From assembly GCA_002449305.1 (NCBI GenBank), contig DKDI01000045.1, positions 62,337-126,336 on the forward strand: 64,000 bases of DNA, in the 5' to 3' direction. Below are positions 51,247 through 60,836 of the stretch, in pieces; position 1 is the first letter of the stretch, and each line of letters opens with the position of its first letter. The DNA is from Treponema sp. UBA6852. Its GTDB lineage: Bacteria > Spirochaetota > Spirochaetia > Treponematales > Treponemataceae. The translations under genes and the position numbers were made by a program. The notes beneath the pieces are model-generated. The model worked only from the letters and a program-made list of their open reading frames with translations, was not told the origin of the DNA and made no database searches.

Positions 51247-52359
51247 TCACTTTTCAATATTTTCAAAAGCTTCCTGTAAAATCAAAGCTCTAAGCCGTTC
51301 AATTTTACGCGGACGGTTGTCCTGAATATCTTTTTCAAATTTAAATTTTCCATTGTCAAGAACATATTCAAGATGTCCTTCCTGAACTCTGTAAAGCAAA
51401 GCATGTAATTCCGACTCTTCAATTCCAGAAAAAACTTCCATGTCTTTACCGAACTTTACTCCGCTTACAATGTCGATAGCTTCTCTAAGTGAAACAAAAA
51501 AACTGCTCTTTGCCAAAGCCAGCGATCGGAGCGCATAGTTTGAAATTTCCGTTATGTGCTGAGCCTTGCAAATTTTCCGTGCCGCTCTTTCTTCCTTTAA
51601 AATATTTTGAACAGCGCATTGAACCGAAGCAATCTGATCGAGCTCACTTCCGCCCGCCGAACTTTTGGGAACAACAATGTAATAGCTGCCCAAAGAAGTT
51701 CCTTTTGTTCCAAAACCGCTCAAGGCATTTCCACCGCCAGAACCATAGCAAGCAAGCAAATTAAATCCATCAGCTGAAATATTTTTTACAATTGAATTTA
51801 TTGAGCCAAGCAATGAGCAAGCAGGCAAATAAAGTTTTACAACAACAGAAAGTCCGCTTCCTGAATTTAAAACTGAATAAGTCAAATATCCAAACTCGTA
51901 GCTTGCGGCAAACTGAATTCTTTTTTGAAGTTCATTGTCAATTTCATAAACTGAATTCGATGCAACTTCAATTCCAAGTCCTGGAACAAATGAAGAAATT
52001 TTCAAATGATCATCAGTGTTTACAGTGCAAGAAATTTTTCCATCATTGCGAAGAACAAGTCCAGTTTTTTTTCCTTTTGAATCAAAAAGAATTCCACGCT
52101 CATGCATTATCTTGTTTCCAATGCCATCAAGCTTGCAAACAGAAACCGCCTGAAAATCTTTCGCATTCTTCAAAAAATTAAACGCATCAAAAACAATAGA
52201 CTGAATGCGCTCGCTTTCAGAATCATTCAATTTATCTGGAAAAGGAAAATTTGCAAGATTTCTTGAAAGAGTCGCTCTGGTTGCAACAACAATATCTTGC
52301 TCAGGTCCTGCGCAGGCATACCATGCTCCAGAAACATCTTCTTTTGCTTTTTTCATCAT
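51247..52359 (-). CDS. mcsB: McsB-like protein, probable catalytically degenerate arginine kinase
   Basis: A 370-residue ATP:guanido phosphotransferase-family protein next to mcsA and clpC, where Bacillus has the McsB protein-arginine kinase that tags substrates for ClpCP. The fold is recognisable throughout, but active-site blocks have changed: SSRIRLARN reads ATRATLSRN, NEEDH reads NTDDH, the SCPTNxGTGLR block reads YSVLNSGSGLS, and RGIYGEGS reads ACYGSGGG. Several nucleotide-binding arginines and the catalytic Glu and Cys are thus lost by motif alignment. It may act as a scaffold or adaptor instead. Its start overlaps the mcsA stop by one base. Confidence 0.82.
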   Translation of the reverse strand: MMKKAKEDVSGAWYACAGPEQDIVVATRATLSRNLANFPFPDKLNDSESERIQSIVFDAFNFLKNAKDFQAVSVCKLDGIGNKIMHERGILFDSKGKKTGLVLRNDGKISCTVNTDDHLKISSFVPGLGIEVASNSVYEIDNELQKRIQFAASYEFGYLTYSVLNSGSGLSVVVKLYLPACSLLGSINSIVKNISADGFNLLACYGSGGGNALSGFGTKGTSLGSYYIVVPKSSAGGSELDQIASVQCAVQNILKEERAARKICKAQHITEISNYALRSLALAKSSFFVSLREAIDIVSGVKFGKDMEVFSGIEESELHALLYRVQEGHLEYVLDNGKFKFEKDIQDNRPRKIERLRALILQEAFENIEK

Positions 52360-52895
52360 CAGCCGATTTCTCCACTAGAATTTTCCGCCGAGCCTGAAAC
52401 TGCATTCTTTTCAAGAGCCTTTAAATAATCTCTGTACATCGCAGCTTTTTCATAATCTTCTTTTTGAATTGCAATATTCAGTTTGTTCTGAAGAATAACT
52501 CTGTCATTTAAAACAGAACGAACAGAAGAAAGACGAGCTGGCATTGAACCTTTAAATATTTCTTTTACTCCGTTAGTTTCAAGAAAATGCCTTACATCAT
52601 TTTTAAAAATCGCATAGCATTCCGGACAGCCAGTTTTTCCATTCCTAGTTATTTCTTTTAATGAAGTTCCGCAGACAGGACAAAGTTTATTTTCATGCTC
52701 TGAAATTTTTTTTGAAACGTTGGCAAGTTCTCTGAAAAGATTTCCGATTGAAGATTCTATGCTTTTTGGATCTGTAGAAATTCCACGCTCCATTGCACAT
52801 TCGAGGCATATATTTATTTTTCGACGTGAACCGTCAGTTGAGGTTTGTTCCATAAAAATTACAGCTTCACGTTCATGGCAAAAATCACAAATCAT
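52359..52895 (-). CDS. mcsA: McsA-like zinc-finger and UVR-domain protein
   Basis: A 178-residue McsB co-activator type protein. Four CxxC pairs (CDFCHE, CLECAM, CPVCGT and CPECYA) probably bind two zinc ions, and the C-terminal UVR motif (AIQKEDYEKAAMYRDYLKAL) is the usual contact surface for McsB/ClpC. ATG 52895 is preferred over 52907 because AGGAAAGG precedes it. Unlike Bacillus, no ctsR repressor gene is upstream; a lolC-like gene is. Confidence 0.88.
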   Translation of the reverse strand: MICDFCHEREAVIFMEQTSTDGSRRKINICLECAMERGISTDPKSIESSIGNLFRELANVSKKISEHENKLCPVCGTSLKEITRNGKTGCPECYAIFKNDVRHFLETNGVKEIFKGSMPARLSSVRSVLNDRVILQNKLNIAIQKEDYEKAAMYRDYLKALEKNAVSGSAENSSGEIG

Positions 52896-52920
52896 ACCTT
52901 TCCTCATTTTTCAAATAGTG

Positions 52921-52948
52921 AGTGTACCATAAATTACATTTTACGCAA
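52921..52948 (-). promoter_or_regulatory. Likely promoter of mcsA-mcsB-clpC
   Basis: On the minus strand, -35 TTGCGT (52943-52948), a 16-base spacer and -10 TACACT (52921-52926) lie at the very end of the upstream lolC-like gene. The -35 is the same as that of aroA. I see no CIRCE or CtsR-type repeat. Confidence 0.5.
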
Positions 52949-54277
52949 AGTATCAATAGGTTTCTCTTTTCCGGCTTTAACCGAAGGAATCAAGGAAACT
53001 AAAGCGGAAAGAAAAAGCGTGCATAAAACAACCGCAACAATTTCTTTTACAGGAATTTCTATCGGAATATTCTGAAGATAATACGCCGGGTCAAGCAAAT
53101 GAAACTTTGCAATTTCATGGGAATCACCAAAAGAAAATGCAAGCGAAAGTTTTTCAAAAAAATTCACACAGGATTCAATTGCGCCGATTATTTCGTTTAT
53201 ATTCACGGAAATTAAAAGTCCAACAGGAACACCAATCAAAATTCCTACAAGACCAATTGAAGCTCCAGTTAAAACAAACGAAAGAGCAATTCCGTTTGGA
53301 GACGCGCCAACGCATTTTAGAAGCGCAATTTCTTTTTTGCGTTCCATTACAATTATCAAAACAGAAGAACTTACACTTATGCTTGCGACAATCACAATCA
53401 TAACCATAATTACAACAAGCAAGGCTTTTGTTGAGGCAAAGTTTTCAAGTTCAGTTGCATTGACTTCTTTCCATGTTTCGACTCTGGAATCAGAAAAACC
53501 TTCATCCTTAAATGTAAAAGTTTGGATTTTTTCTGCAATGGAAGAAAGTTCATCGGAAAAAGAATTTTCAGTTTCGATTCCTACAACAAATTCGCAAGAT
53601 GATTTTGCAAGAGAATTAAAAGCCGCTTCAATTGGAATAAAAACCCATAGCGCATCAAGTTCCTGATAGCCGCTTGAAATAATTCCGCCGACTTTAAACT
53701 GCGCAACTTTTGGAACAAATCTTTTTCCAGCTGTATTCATGCTTATGATTTTTATATTATCTCCAACATGAACCCCAAGCTGCTCTGAAATTTTTTCCCC
53801 GATAACAGCAGTTCTAAAATCAGGCAAATCAGTGCTTCCTTCAACAACTTTAAAAAGCGAAGAAAAACTTTTATCAGTCAAAAAGGTATCTTGCAAGACT
53901 CCTCTTACAAATGCACCAGATCTATAACTTTTTCCAGCAGCAAGAGCCATTCCTCTAACTTCCGGAAAAACTTTTTCTACGCCTTTTATGTCTGTAAACT
54001 TTTCAGCCGCCAAAGTAAAATCTTTGCAGGAATTCAAATACATAGAATTTTTATAAACTGAAACTGAAATATCACGTGAAAAAAGTTTTATCATCCGGCT
54101 TGTCATTCCCTGAACCATTCCGTTTGTAACAACAAGAAGAACAACCATCGGAACCAAGCTTATTCCAATGCAAGCAATGGCACCAGTAAGACTGCGTTTT
54201 CCAATTCCCGAATCAGAACCTTGAGACTTTGAAAAAAATATTTTTTTTGCATACATCAAGCATGAACTAAAAGTCAT
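52934..54277 (-). CDS. FtsX-family permease, LolC/LolE-type (second copy)
   Basis: A 447-residue permease of the MacB/LolCE family: one N-terminal helix, a large periplasmic domain, then three helices carrying the conserved MERKKEIALLKCVGAS coupling region. With the LolD-like ATPase and the other permease it should extract mature lipoproteins from the inner membrane. Treponemes use many lipoproteins, which fits. ATGA overlap with the ATPase gene. Confidence 0.86.
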   Translation of the reverse strand: MTFSSCLMYAKKIFFSKSQGSDSGIGKRSLTGAIACIGISLVPMVVLLVVTNGMVQGMTSRMIKLFSRDISVSVYKNSMYLNSCKDFTLAAEKFTDIKGVEKVFPEVRGMALAAGKSYRSGAFVRGVLQDTFLTDKSFSSLFKVVEGSTDLPDFRTAVIGEKISEQLGVHVGDNIKIISMNTAGKRFVPKVAQFKVGGIISSGYQELDALWVFIPIEAAFNSLAKSSCEFVVGIETENSFSDELSSIAEKIQTFTFKDEGFSDSRVETWKEVNATELENFASTKALLVVIMVMIVIVASISVSSSVLIIVMERKKEIALLKCVGASPNGIALSFVLTGASIGLVGILIGVPVGLLISVNINEIIGAIESCVNFFEKLSLAFSFGDSHEIAKFHLLDPAYYLQNIPIEIPVKEIVAVVLCTLFLSALVSLIPSVKAGKEKPIDTLRKM

Positions 54278-54966
54278 ATTTCAAGCTCCTGAAGTTGTCC
54301 GTTTTCTATGGAAAATTTTCTCTGACCTTTTGAAGCAAGATTCATATCATGTGTAACAAGAATCAATGTTTTTCCATATTTTTCTGAAAGTGAAAAAAGA
54401 ATATTTCCAACAGCCTCGGCATTTGCAGGATCAAGATTTCCTGTAGGCTCATCAGCCAAAATCAGTTCGGGATTATTCACAAGACTTCTTGCAACAGAAA
54501 CTCTTTGCCGTTCTCCACCAGAAAGTTCAGAAGGCAAATGCGACATTCTTTCTTTTAAACCAACGGCACACAAAAGTTCTTCGGCTTTTTCCATCGCATC
54601 TTTTTTAGAAACGCCAGCCATAAATGCCGGAAGAAAAACATTTTCCAATGCAGTAAAATCTTTTAAAAGATAATGAAACTGAAATATCATTCCAAGAAAT
54701 TCACGTCTGAATTTTACGAGCTGCTTTTCTGACATTGAGTTTACAATCATTCCGCCAACACAAACAGTTCCTCCAGTAGCTTTGTCCAAGCCGCCAATTA
54801 TATTCAGCAAAGTCGACTTTCCGCTTCCGCTTTTTCCGACAATCACACAAGTTTGGCCTTGCTTTAATTCCATGTTCAGTTTTTTCAAAATTGCAAGTTC
54901 CTCGCTTGAAGTCTTATAAGTTTTTTCCAAATCTTTTATTGATAAAATAATATTCTGATTACTCAT
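54274..54966 (-). CDS. lolD: LolD-type ABC transporter ATPase
   Basis: A 230-residue ATPase of the MacB/LolD class. Walker A is GKSGSGKST, then the Q-loop IFQFHYLLKDFTALEN, the signature LSGGERQRVSVARSL, Walker B LILADEPTGNLD and THD in the H-loop. It overlaps both flanking permease genes (4 and 8 bases). Confidence 0.93.
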   Translation of the reverse strand: MSNQNIILSIKDLEKTYKTSSEELAILKKLNMELKQGQTCVIVGKSGSGKSTLLNIIGGLDKATGGTVCVGGMIVNSMSEKQLVKFRREFLGMIFQFHYLLKDFTALENVFLPAFMAGVSKKDAMEKAEELLCAVGLKERMSHLPSELSGGERQRVSVARSLVNNPELILADEPTGNLDPANAEAVGNILFSLSEKYGKTLILVTHDMNLASKGQRKFSIENGQLQELEI

Positions 54967-56251
54967 CGCGCAAAACCTCCGTTACAGTCATTCGCAAAAC
55001 ATTCCGGCTAGCAAGCCAAGTTGCCGCAACCGCTGAAAAAATTCCAAACAGAAAAATAAAAATAACTTCATGCAAAAAAATTCTTGTAGGAATTCTTGCA
55101 TAAATTGCAAACATTGGATTTTCTGACACAAAGTTTTCAGCTCCAGAATTAAAAATCATTGTAAAAAAATATTCGATTCCAAACTGAATCTTAGCAAGCA
55201 AATTAAAAACTGTCTTCATATTCAGCGAAATAAAAACACCAAGAAAAAGCCCTGTTACAGCTCCCAAAGTTCCTGTGAATATTCCTTGAACAACAAAAAT
55301 ACTCTGTACATTTTTTTCAGAAGCCCCAAGCGCAGAAAGAACTGCAATTTCATTTTTTCGCTCCAAAACAAGTTTCTTCATTGAATTAAAAATATTTATC
55401 GCAGCAACAACAAAAATCAAAAGCACAATAACAAACAGCGTATTTTTTTCCATGCGAAGAACGCCAAAGTAGCTTCGGTTGTATTCGCGCCACCCCACTG
55501 CTTTGGACTGCGGAAAAGAATTTTTGAATTCTTTTATAAACGAAGAATCTTTTGAAGCCGAAGTTAATTTTATTCCATATTTTTCTTCTGCGGAATTCCC
55601 GAGAATCTTTTTTCCAGAATCAAAATTTATAAATGAAAACGAGGAATTTATTTCCGCATAGCCGCAATGAAAAATTCCTTTTACAACAAATTGCCGGTTT
55701 GTAGAAAGCAAGCTTGTATCACTTGATCCACTAAGCGCCGCAATATTTACTCTGCTCCCAATTCTAAGATTCAAGTTGTACGCCAAAGTGCTGCCCACAA
55801 CAATTGAATCTGCACTAGACAAATTAAATTTTCCTGCAACAATTTTCAGTTTGTCTTTAAATCCAAAATCAGATTCCATAATATTTTCTGGAACTGCCCG
55901 GACAATTGAAGCACATTGCTTTTCTGAATTTCCAACCATAAGTCCTTGCGCTTCATAAAAAGGAATTGCACAAACAACTTTTTTATTTTCACTGCACCAA
56001 TTTTCAAACAAATCGCCCTGAACTTTAGATACCTGAACATGGTATGACGAAATTTCCATTATGGAGTCTATAAATCCCATTTGGAAACCATTCATAACAC
56101 TCATTATAACAATTAATGCCATTACACCAAGCGCAATTCCCAGTGCCGCCAAATACGAAGCAGCCGCAGTGCGACCTTTTCTATTTATTCTGCTTATGCG
56201 ACGGGCAACAAAGCATACCCACTTAAAATCTGATTTCAATTTAATCCTCAT
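54959..56251 (-). CDS. FtsX-family permease, LolC/LolE-type (first copy)
   Basis: A 430-residue permease, same plan as its partner (periplasmic core about residues 55-260; LERKNEIAVLSALGAS coupling loop). The two copies differ clearly, fitting a LolC/LolE heterodimer. Which is C and which is E cannot be told here. Its first 20 residues are basic and Trp-rich before the helix. Confidence 0.86.
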   Translation of the reverse strand: MRIKLKSDFKWVCFVARRISRINRKGRTAAASYLAALGIALGVMALIVIMSVMNGFQMGFIDSIMEISSYHVQVSKVQGDLFENWCSENKKVVCAIPFYEAQGLMVGNSEKQCASIVRAVPENIMESDFGFKDKLKIVAGKFNLSSADSIVVGSTLAYNLNLRIGSRVNIAALSGSSDTSLLSTNRQFVVKGIFHCGYAEINSSFSFINFDSGKKILGNSAEEKYGIKLTSASKDSSFIKEFKNSFPQSKAVGWREYNRSYFGVLRMEKNTLFVIVLLIFVVAAINIFNSMKKLVLERKNEIAVLSALGASEKNVQSIFVVQGIFTGTLGAVTGLFLGVFISLNMKTVFNLLAKIQFGIEYFFTMIFNSGAENFVSENPMFAIYARIPTRIFLHEVIFIFLFGIFSAVAATWLASRNVLRMTVTEVLRDE

Positions 56252-56261
56252 TAAATTTTTT

Positions 56262-57128
56262 TCAATTTATTTTTTCACCATTCACAAATTTTGTTTCCAT
56301 AAATTTTCCGTCCGGAAAATATACAGTCTCAACAAAATCATCATCATTTGAATATTTTATAGAAAATCTTAAATTTCCATTTTCATAAAATTCAAAATCC
56401 GCATTTTCACTTTTGCCTGTATAATTATAAACATTTTTTTTTCTGTAAATTTCCTTGCCTTCTTTTTTTTCATCATAGAAAATTTCTTCATCAAATAAAA
56501 GTCGATTCTGGTTGTCATAAGAAAAGAAATTTTTTTTCATTAAAGTTTTTATTTCTGGCAAAGGCATTTCTTCTGTTGACTCTGAATTTTGAATATAACA
56601 ATATTCCACAACATAAATCGGAAGAAAATCTTTGTTGTATTGAATCTCATAGTTTTTTTTATTTTTAAAATCTTCTTTATTTGAAAAAATATATTCACCT
56701 GAATATTCCCAGTTTTCCTTTGAAACAATTTTTGAATCTGCAACAGTGTTTTTATTTTCCCAGACAATTTTTTCAACAGGCTTATAATCCGAATTATATT
56801 TTACCCGAGAAAACTGATCTTCGTTTGCAGACGTGCAGGAAAAATTTTCAAGTTCCTTTGAAACACTTAAAAGTTCATTGTCAAATTTAAAAAACACAAG
56901 TCTTCCAAGAGAATTTCTTATGTAAAATTCAGAATGATTTTTTTTTGACTTCTCATAAAATCCAAAATCGATTTCGTCTGAATTTAAAAATTTCCCTAGC
57001 TCAGTTTGTAATTCTTCTGTTTTTTCAAGAGAAATATTTCCCTTCATTGCATAAGAAATCAAAAACTGATTTTCATTTATAACAGGAAACAAAAGATATA
57101 AAAAAAACAAAGCTTCAAAAAAAGACAT
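56262..57128 (-). CDS. Secreted or anchored protein of unknown function
   Basis: About 288 residues. It has an N-terminal hydrophobic segment (about 4-20), then a hydrophilic region rich in Lys, Glu, Asn and aromatic residues, with many short beta-like strands and repeats of the form FxxDGxxxxTxY near the C-terminus (FYENGNLRFSIKYS and YFPDGKFMETKFV). Those look like the MORN/YwqK antitoxin-type repeats. ATG 57128 overlaps the ftsY stop (TGATG), so translation is coupled. Confidence 0.6.
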   Translation of the reverse strand: MSFFEALFFLYLLFPVINENQFLISYAMKGNISLEKTEELQTELGKFLNSDEIDFGFYEKSKKNHSEFYIRNSLGRLVFFKFDNELLSVSKELENFSCTSANEDQFSRVKYNSDYKPVEKIVWENKNTVADSKIVSKENWEYSGEYIFSNKEDFKNKKNYEIQYNKDFLPIYVVEYCYIQNSESTEEMPLPEIKTLMKKNFFSYDNQNRLLFDEEIFYDEKKEGKEIYRKKNVYNYTGKSENADFEFYENGNLRFSIKYSNDDDFVETVYFPDGKFMETKFVNGEKIN

Positions 57129-58003
57129 CACTCTGTTCCAACAAATTCATCCACATATTTTTTAGGATCAAAAGATTCTATATTTTCATATTTTTCTCCA
57201 GTGCAAACAAACAGCACCGGAATATTTAAATCTTTTCCAATTGAAACAAGCGCGCCGCCTTTTGCAGTCGAATCATATTTTGTAAGAACAACAGCATCAA
57301 TTCCAACTGCATCATTAAAAACTTCCGCCTGCCTTACAGCGTTTTGTCCTGTTGTCGCATCAATTACAAGAATTTTTTTGTAGCATCCTTCATCAGCTTT
57401 AGAGGCGCAAATCCTGTCAATTTTTTTCAGTTCATTCACAAGATTTTCTTTATTATGAAGACGCCCAGCAGTATCGGCAATTACAAGTCCGCCATTGTTC
57501 GCCTTGCAAGCATCCGCCGCATCAAAAACAACTGCGCTTGGATCACTTCCCATTTGATGCTTTACAACACGAATTTTAAGTTTTTCACCATGCATAGAAA
57601 GCTGATCAACTGCCGCTGCGCGAAAAGTGTCAGCCGCAGCCATAATTACATTGACGTTTTTTTCAGAATACATTTTTGTCATTTTTGCAACGGTTGTAGT
57701 TTTTCCAACACCATTCACGCCAAGAACCATAAAAATATTTACTTTTTCATTTGAAGGTTCAATTGAAACTGGATTTAAAAATTTAATCAGAATATTTTTT
57801 AGTTCGGCAGTAATTTCTTCAGGAGAAAATTTCTTTTCTTTCTTACAAAAGGACGCAAGGCTGTCAACAATTTCAACTGCATTTTTTGCACCCAAATCAC
57901 CTTCAATCAAAGCGTCAGTCAAATCCTCAAAAAAGTCTTCGGAAAAATTTTTCTTTCCGCCAAAAAGATTTTTTAATTTTTCTGAAAATGAAATCTTCGC
58001 CAT
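57128..58003 (-). CDS. ftsY: Signal recognition particle receptor FtsY
   Basis: A 291-residue GTPase that docks SRP-ribosome complexes at the membrane. The NG domain is complete: GVNGVGKTTT (P-loop), DTFRAAAVDQL, DTAGRLHNKENL, TKYDSTAKGG and the closing GEKYEN. There is no acidic A domain, as in other short bacterial FtsYs. AGGAG precedes ATG 58003. Confidence 0.95.
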   Translation of the reverse strand: MAKISFSEKLKNLFGGKKNFSEDFFEDLTDALIEGDLGAKNAVEIVDSLASFCKKEKKFSPEEITAELKNILIKFLNPVSIEPSNEKVNIFMVLGVNGVGKTTTVAKMTKMYSEKNVNVIMAAADTFRAAAVDQLSMHGEKLKIRVVKHQMGSDPSAVVFDAADACKANNGGLVIADTAGRLHNKENLVNELKKIDRICASKADEGCYKKILVIDATTGQNAVRQAEVFNDAVGIDAVVLTKYDSTAKGGALVSIGKDLNIPVLFVCTGEKYENIESFDPKKYVDEFVGTE

Positions 58004-58023
58004 ATTTTTAACTCCTAAAAATT

Positions 58024-59682
58024 TTACTCTTCTTGAATTTCAGTCCAAGCCGAATCCGAAATTTCAGATGAAGGAATTTCTTTTGCATTTGAAGGAAGTA
58101 AAGAATTTGCAGCGATAAGATAACGTGCAAGTTCAAAACCAAAAAATCCAAGACACGCAAAAGTTATTCCGCTGGAAATAGTTCCGTAGCGTCTCCATTT
58201 TAAAACTTCGTCATAATCTTTTAAAGAACCTTGATTGTAAGCATTTGTAACTGAATTATTTTTTCCAACTGAATACAAAGTGAACGGAACAGAAAGAACC
58301 AAAGCCGTATAAGCTCTGTAGGCTGCAATTCTCCGCTTGTCAATATACTCTGAATGATTTACAGCTTTTCCTTTTACAGAAAGACGAGCTTGATTTTTTT
58401 GCAAAATTTCCGGCACATAAAAAAAGAACAAAGCATTTTCATCTTGCGTAGATTTAAATTGTCCAATGACAGGAGTTCCATCAAAAGAAATTTTCGCAAA
58501 AGAATTCTCATCTGAAATTTCAGAAAGCAAATCGCTTCCAGAATATAAAAATCCTTTTTCCAAATTTTTTTTCAATTCAATTGAGCTAGAAACTTCTGAC
58601 TTAAGTTTCATATTTCCCTGAAGTTTAAAAATTTTAGAGCCTTCAAAATTATAATTTATAGAACGTGGAATGTATCCAGATGCCTCAATTGTTATAGAAT
58701 GATTTCCAGATGGAACAAAAATTTTTTCTGGCGCATTTTTGTAAACATTTCCATCAACAGAAACAATTGCATCTTTAAAAGCTTCAGGCGGCTGAATTTC
58801 AAAACGAATTTCAACAGGGAAACTGTTTACAATAATTGGAACAAAATAATTCGCCGCATTTTCTGCAACGGAAATATAGTTCTTTAACGAACCAATTTCT
58901 GTAACCTGCCCAAGAATTTTTTTTCCTGGAAAATTATAAAGCGCACATGAAATTGAAAAGTATTCGCCATAAACAATAATACTTCCGCTTATAAGTCCGT
59001 TTATTTTTGCAGCTACGACTTCATTTTCAAACTTACGGCTTTCAATTCCGGAATCAAGAGCTTCCTTTGAAGGAGAAAAAAGTTCATAAGCGTTTTCTTT
59101 ATAAAAAGAAACATTTTCATTTTGTGTCTCCGGAAGAAGCGGAGATTTTTTTTTCACAAAAAGATTTTTTAACGGATTAAACGGAAGCGGACTAAAACTG
59201 GATTCTATTTTTTCTTCTTGAGAAGAATTTGTATTTTTAAATTCATCATAAAGCTGATGAGTTTTTTCCAAGTTCTCGTCAATTTGATTTTTTATTTCAT
59301 CAATTTTTTCTTCTTGGACTAAAATTTTTTTTTGAATTCTTCTCTTGCTTTCAGACGAAAGAAAAATTGCATCTCGCGTTTTTATTTCCTTTGAAAGCTG
59401 AAGAAACAACGACTGGCGTTCAACAAGCAAATTATTCAAGGACCTGTCCAGCATTTCCTGCGGCGTTGTATTGCGCGAAAGCCCTTCAGAAATTTTTTCC
59501 ATTATAAGCTGCGGAATTATAGAAGACAAATCTTGCTCTGCGGAATTCAAAGATTTCCCGCTGACAAAATCAAATTTTTGTGCAGCAAGAATCCAAGACT
59601 CACAAAAAATATTCTCTGTCAAAAATAACAAAAGAGAAAAAATAAAAAAAAATCTTTTATATTTCCGAAAGAGAAAATTCAT
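58024..59682 (-). CDS. Exported PEGA-domain protein, unknown function
   Basis: The protein has 552 residues. The N-terminus is a signal peptide (about residues 9-28), followed by a coiled-coil-like stretch rich in Glu/Lys/Gln (about 110-170). A PEGA domain lies at about 330-400 (VSVDGNVYKNAPEKIFVPSGNHSITIEASGY, split by a turn), typical of surface-layer or cell-envelope proteins in spirochaetes. Two C-terminal hydrophobic segments follow at about 455-530. The function is unknown. The start codon lies two bases after the prfB stop, so it is coupled to prfB. Confidence 0.75.
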   Translation of the reverse strand: MNFLFRKYKRFFFIFSLLLFLTENIFCESWILAAQKFDFVSGKSLNSAEQDLSSIIPQLIMEKISEGLSRNTTPQEMLDRSLNNLLVERQSLFLQLSKEIKTRDAIFLSSESKRRIQKKILVQEEKIDEIKNQIDENLEKTHQLYDEFKNTNSSQEEKIESSFSPLPFNPLKNLFVKKKSPLLPETQNENVSFYKENAYELFSPSKEALDSGIESRKFENEVVAAKINGLISGSIIVYGEYFSISCALYNFPGKKILGQVTEIGSLKNYISVAENAANYFVPIIVNSFPVEIRFEIQPPEAFKDAIVSVDGNVYKNAPEKIFVPSGNHSITIEASGYIPRSINYNFEGSKIFKLQGNMKLKSEVSSSIELKKNLEKGFLYSGSDLLSEISDENSFAKISFDGTPVIGQFKSTQDENALFFFYVPEILQKNQARLSVKGKAVNHSEYIDKRRIAAYRAYTALVLSVPFTLYSVGKNNSVTNAYNQGSLKDYDEVLKWRRYGTISSGITFACLGFFGFELARYLIAANSLLPSNAKEIPSSEISDSAWTEIQEE

Positions 59683-59684
59683 CT

Positions 59685-60819
59685 CTACAAATCATCTCCA
59701 TCGTCATCTGATGAAGAAGGAAGATCTTTCCATTTTGCTGAAAGGAATTCATCCAAGAATCCGTCGATGTCGCCATCCATTACACCCTGAATATTTCCCA
59801 CTGAATATTTTGTGCGATGATCTTTTACCATTGTGTAAGGCTGAAAAACATAAGAGCGAATTTGGCTTCCAAAAGAAATGTCTTTTTTTTCACCCGCGAA
59901 TTTCGAATTTTCCTTTTCGCGTTCTTCCTTATAATATTCGTAAAGCCTTGACTTTAAAATGCTCATTGCAGATGCGCGGTTCATAAGCTGGCTGCGTTCA
60001 CTGTCGCAAGCAACAACGATTCCGGTTGGGATATGAGTAAAGCGGACTGCGGATTCAGTTTTGTTTACGTGCTGACCGCCTTTTCCGCCAGAACGATAAG
60101 TGTCCACGCGCAAGTCTTTCGGATCAATATTAACTTCTATGCTGTCATCAAGAACTGGAAAAACATAAACAGAAGCAAACGAAGTGTGCCGCCTTGCATT
60201 TGCATCAAACGGACTTATGCGAACCAATCGGTGAACTCCAGCTTCGCCCTTTGTATATCCATAAACATAAGGTCCTGAAATTTTCATGTTGATTGACTTA
60301 AGTCCGCCTTCCGCTTCTTCCTGAGAAAGAACTTCAACTTTATATCCATGACGTTCCGCCCATCTTTGGTACATACGGCTAAGCATAAATGTCCAGTCGC
60401 AAGCTTCAGTTCCGCCAGCACCAGCATGAACAGAAAGAAAGCAGTCGTTCTTGTCAACTTCATCGCTAAGAAGATTTAAAATGCTCTGATGCTCATAATC
60501 AGCTTTTGCTTTTTCGTACTGCTCTTTTAATTCTGCCTCAATGCTCTTGTCATTTTCTTCAAGCCCAAGTTCATACAAAGCTTCAAGGTCGTCAACCCGC
60601 TGAACCAAATCTTGCCACGGCTCAATTCTTCCTTTTAAAAGCTTTATGTCATTCATTATTTTTGTAGCCTTGGCATTGTCGTCCCAAAATCCGGGGGTAG
60701 TTGTAAGAGCCTCTTTTTCAGCTATTTTTTTATTGATGTCATCAACGTCAAAGACGCCCCCAAACAGCTGAAACATCTGCCTTCAGCTGTGCAATAGGCT
60801 CCTGAAAATCCTCAATCAT
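59685..60819 (-). CDS. prfB: Peptide chain release factor 2, with programmed +1 frameshift
   Basis: A class-I release factor reading UAA and UGA. It is made from two frames: ATG 60819 (GAGG six bases upstream) reads 23 codons to an in-frame TGA at 60748-60750, and a +1 shift there continues in the frame beginning GAC at 60747-60749. The full length is about 377 residues. The GGQ peptidyl-hydrolysis motif is in SGGKGGQHVNKTESAVR, and the SPF tripeptide that recognises stop codons is in VRISPFDANARR. Without the shift, only a 23-residue peptide is made, giving autoregulation by RF2 levels. Confidence 0.95.
60747..60761 (-). promoter_or_regulatory. RF2 +1 frameshift site
   Basis: On the minus strand GGGGG (60761-60757) is followed by CGT, slippery CTT, stop TGA and C. 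Spacing matches the E. coli site (GGGGG TAT CTT TGA C). Confidence 0.92.
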
Positions 60820-60836
60820 AATTATCCTCAATTTTT

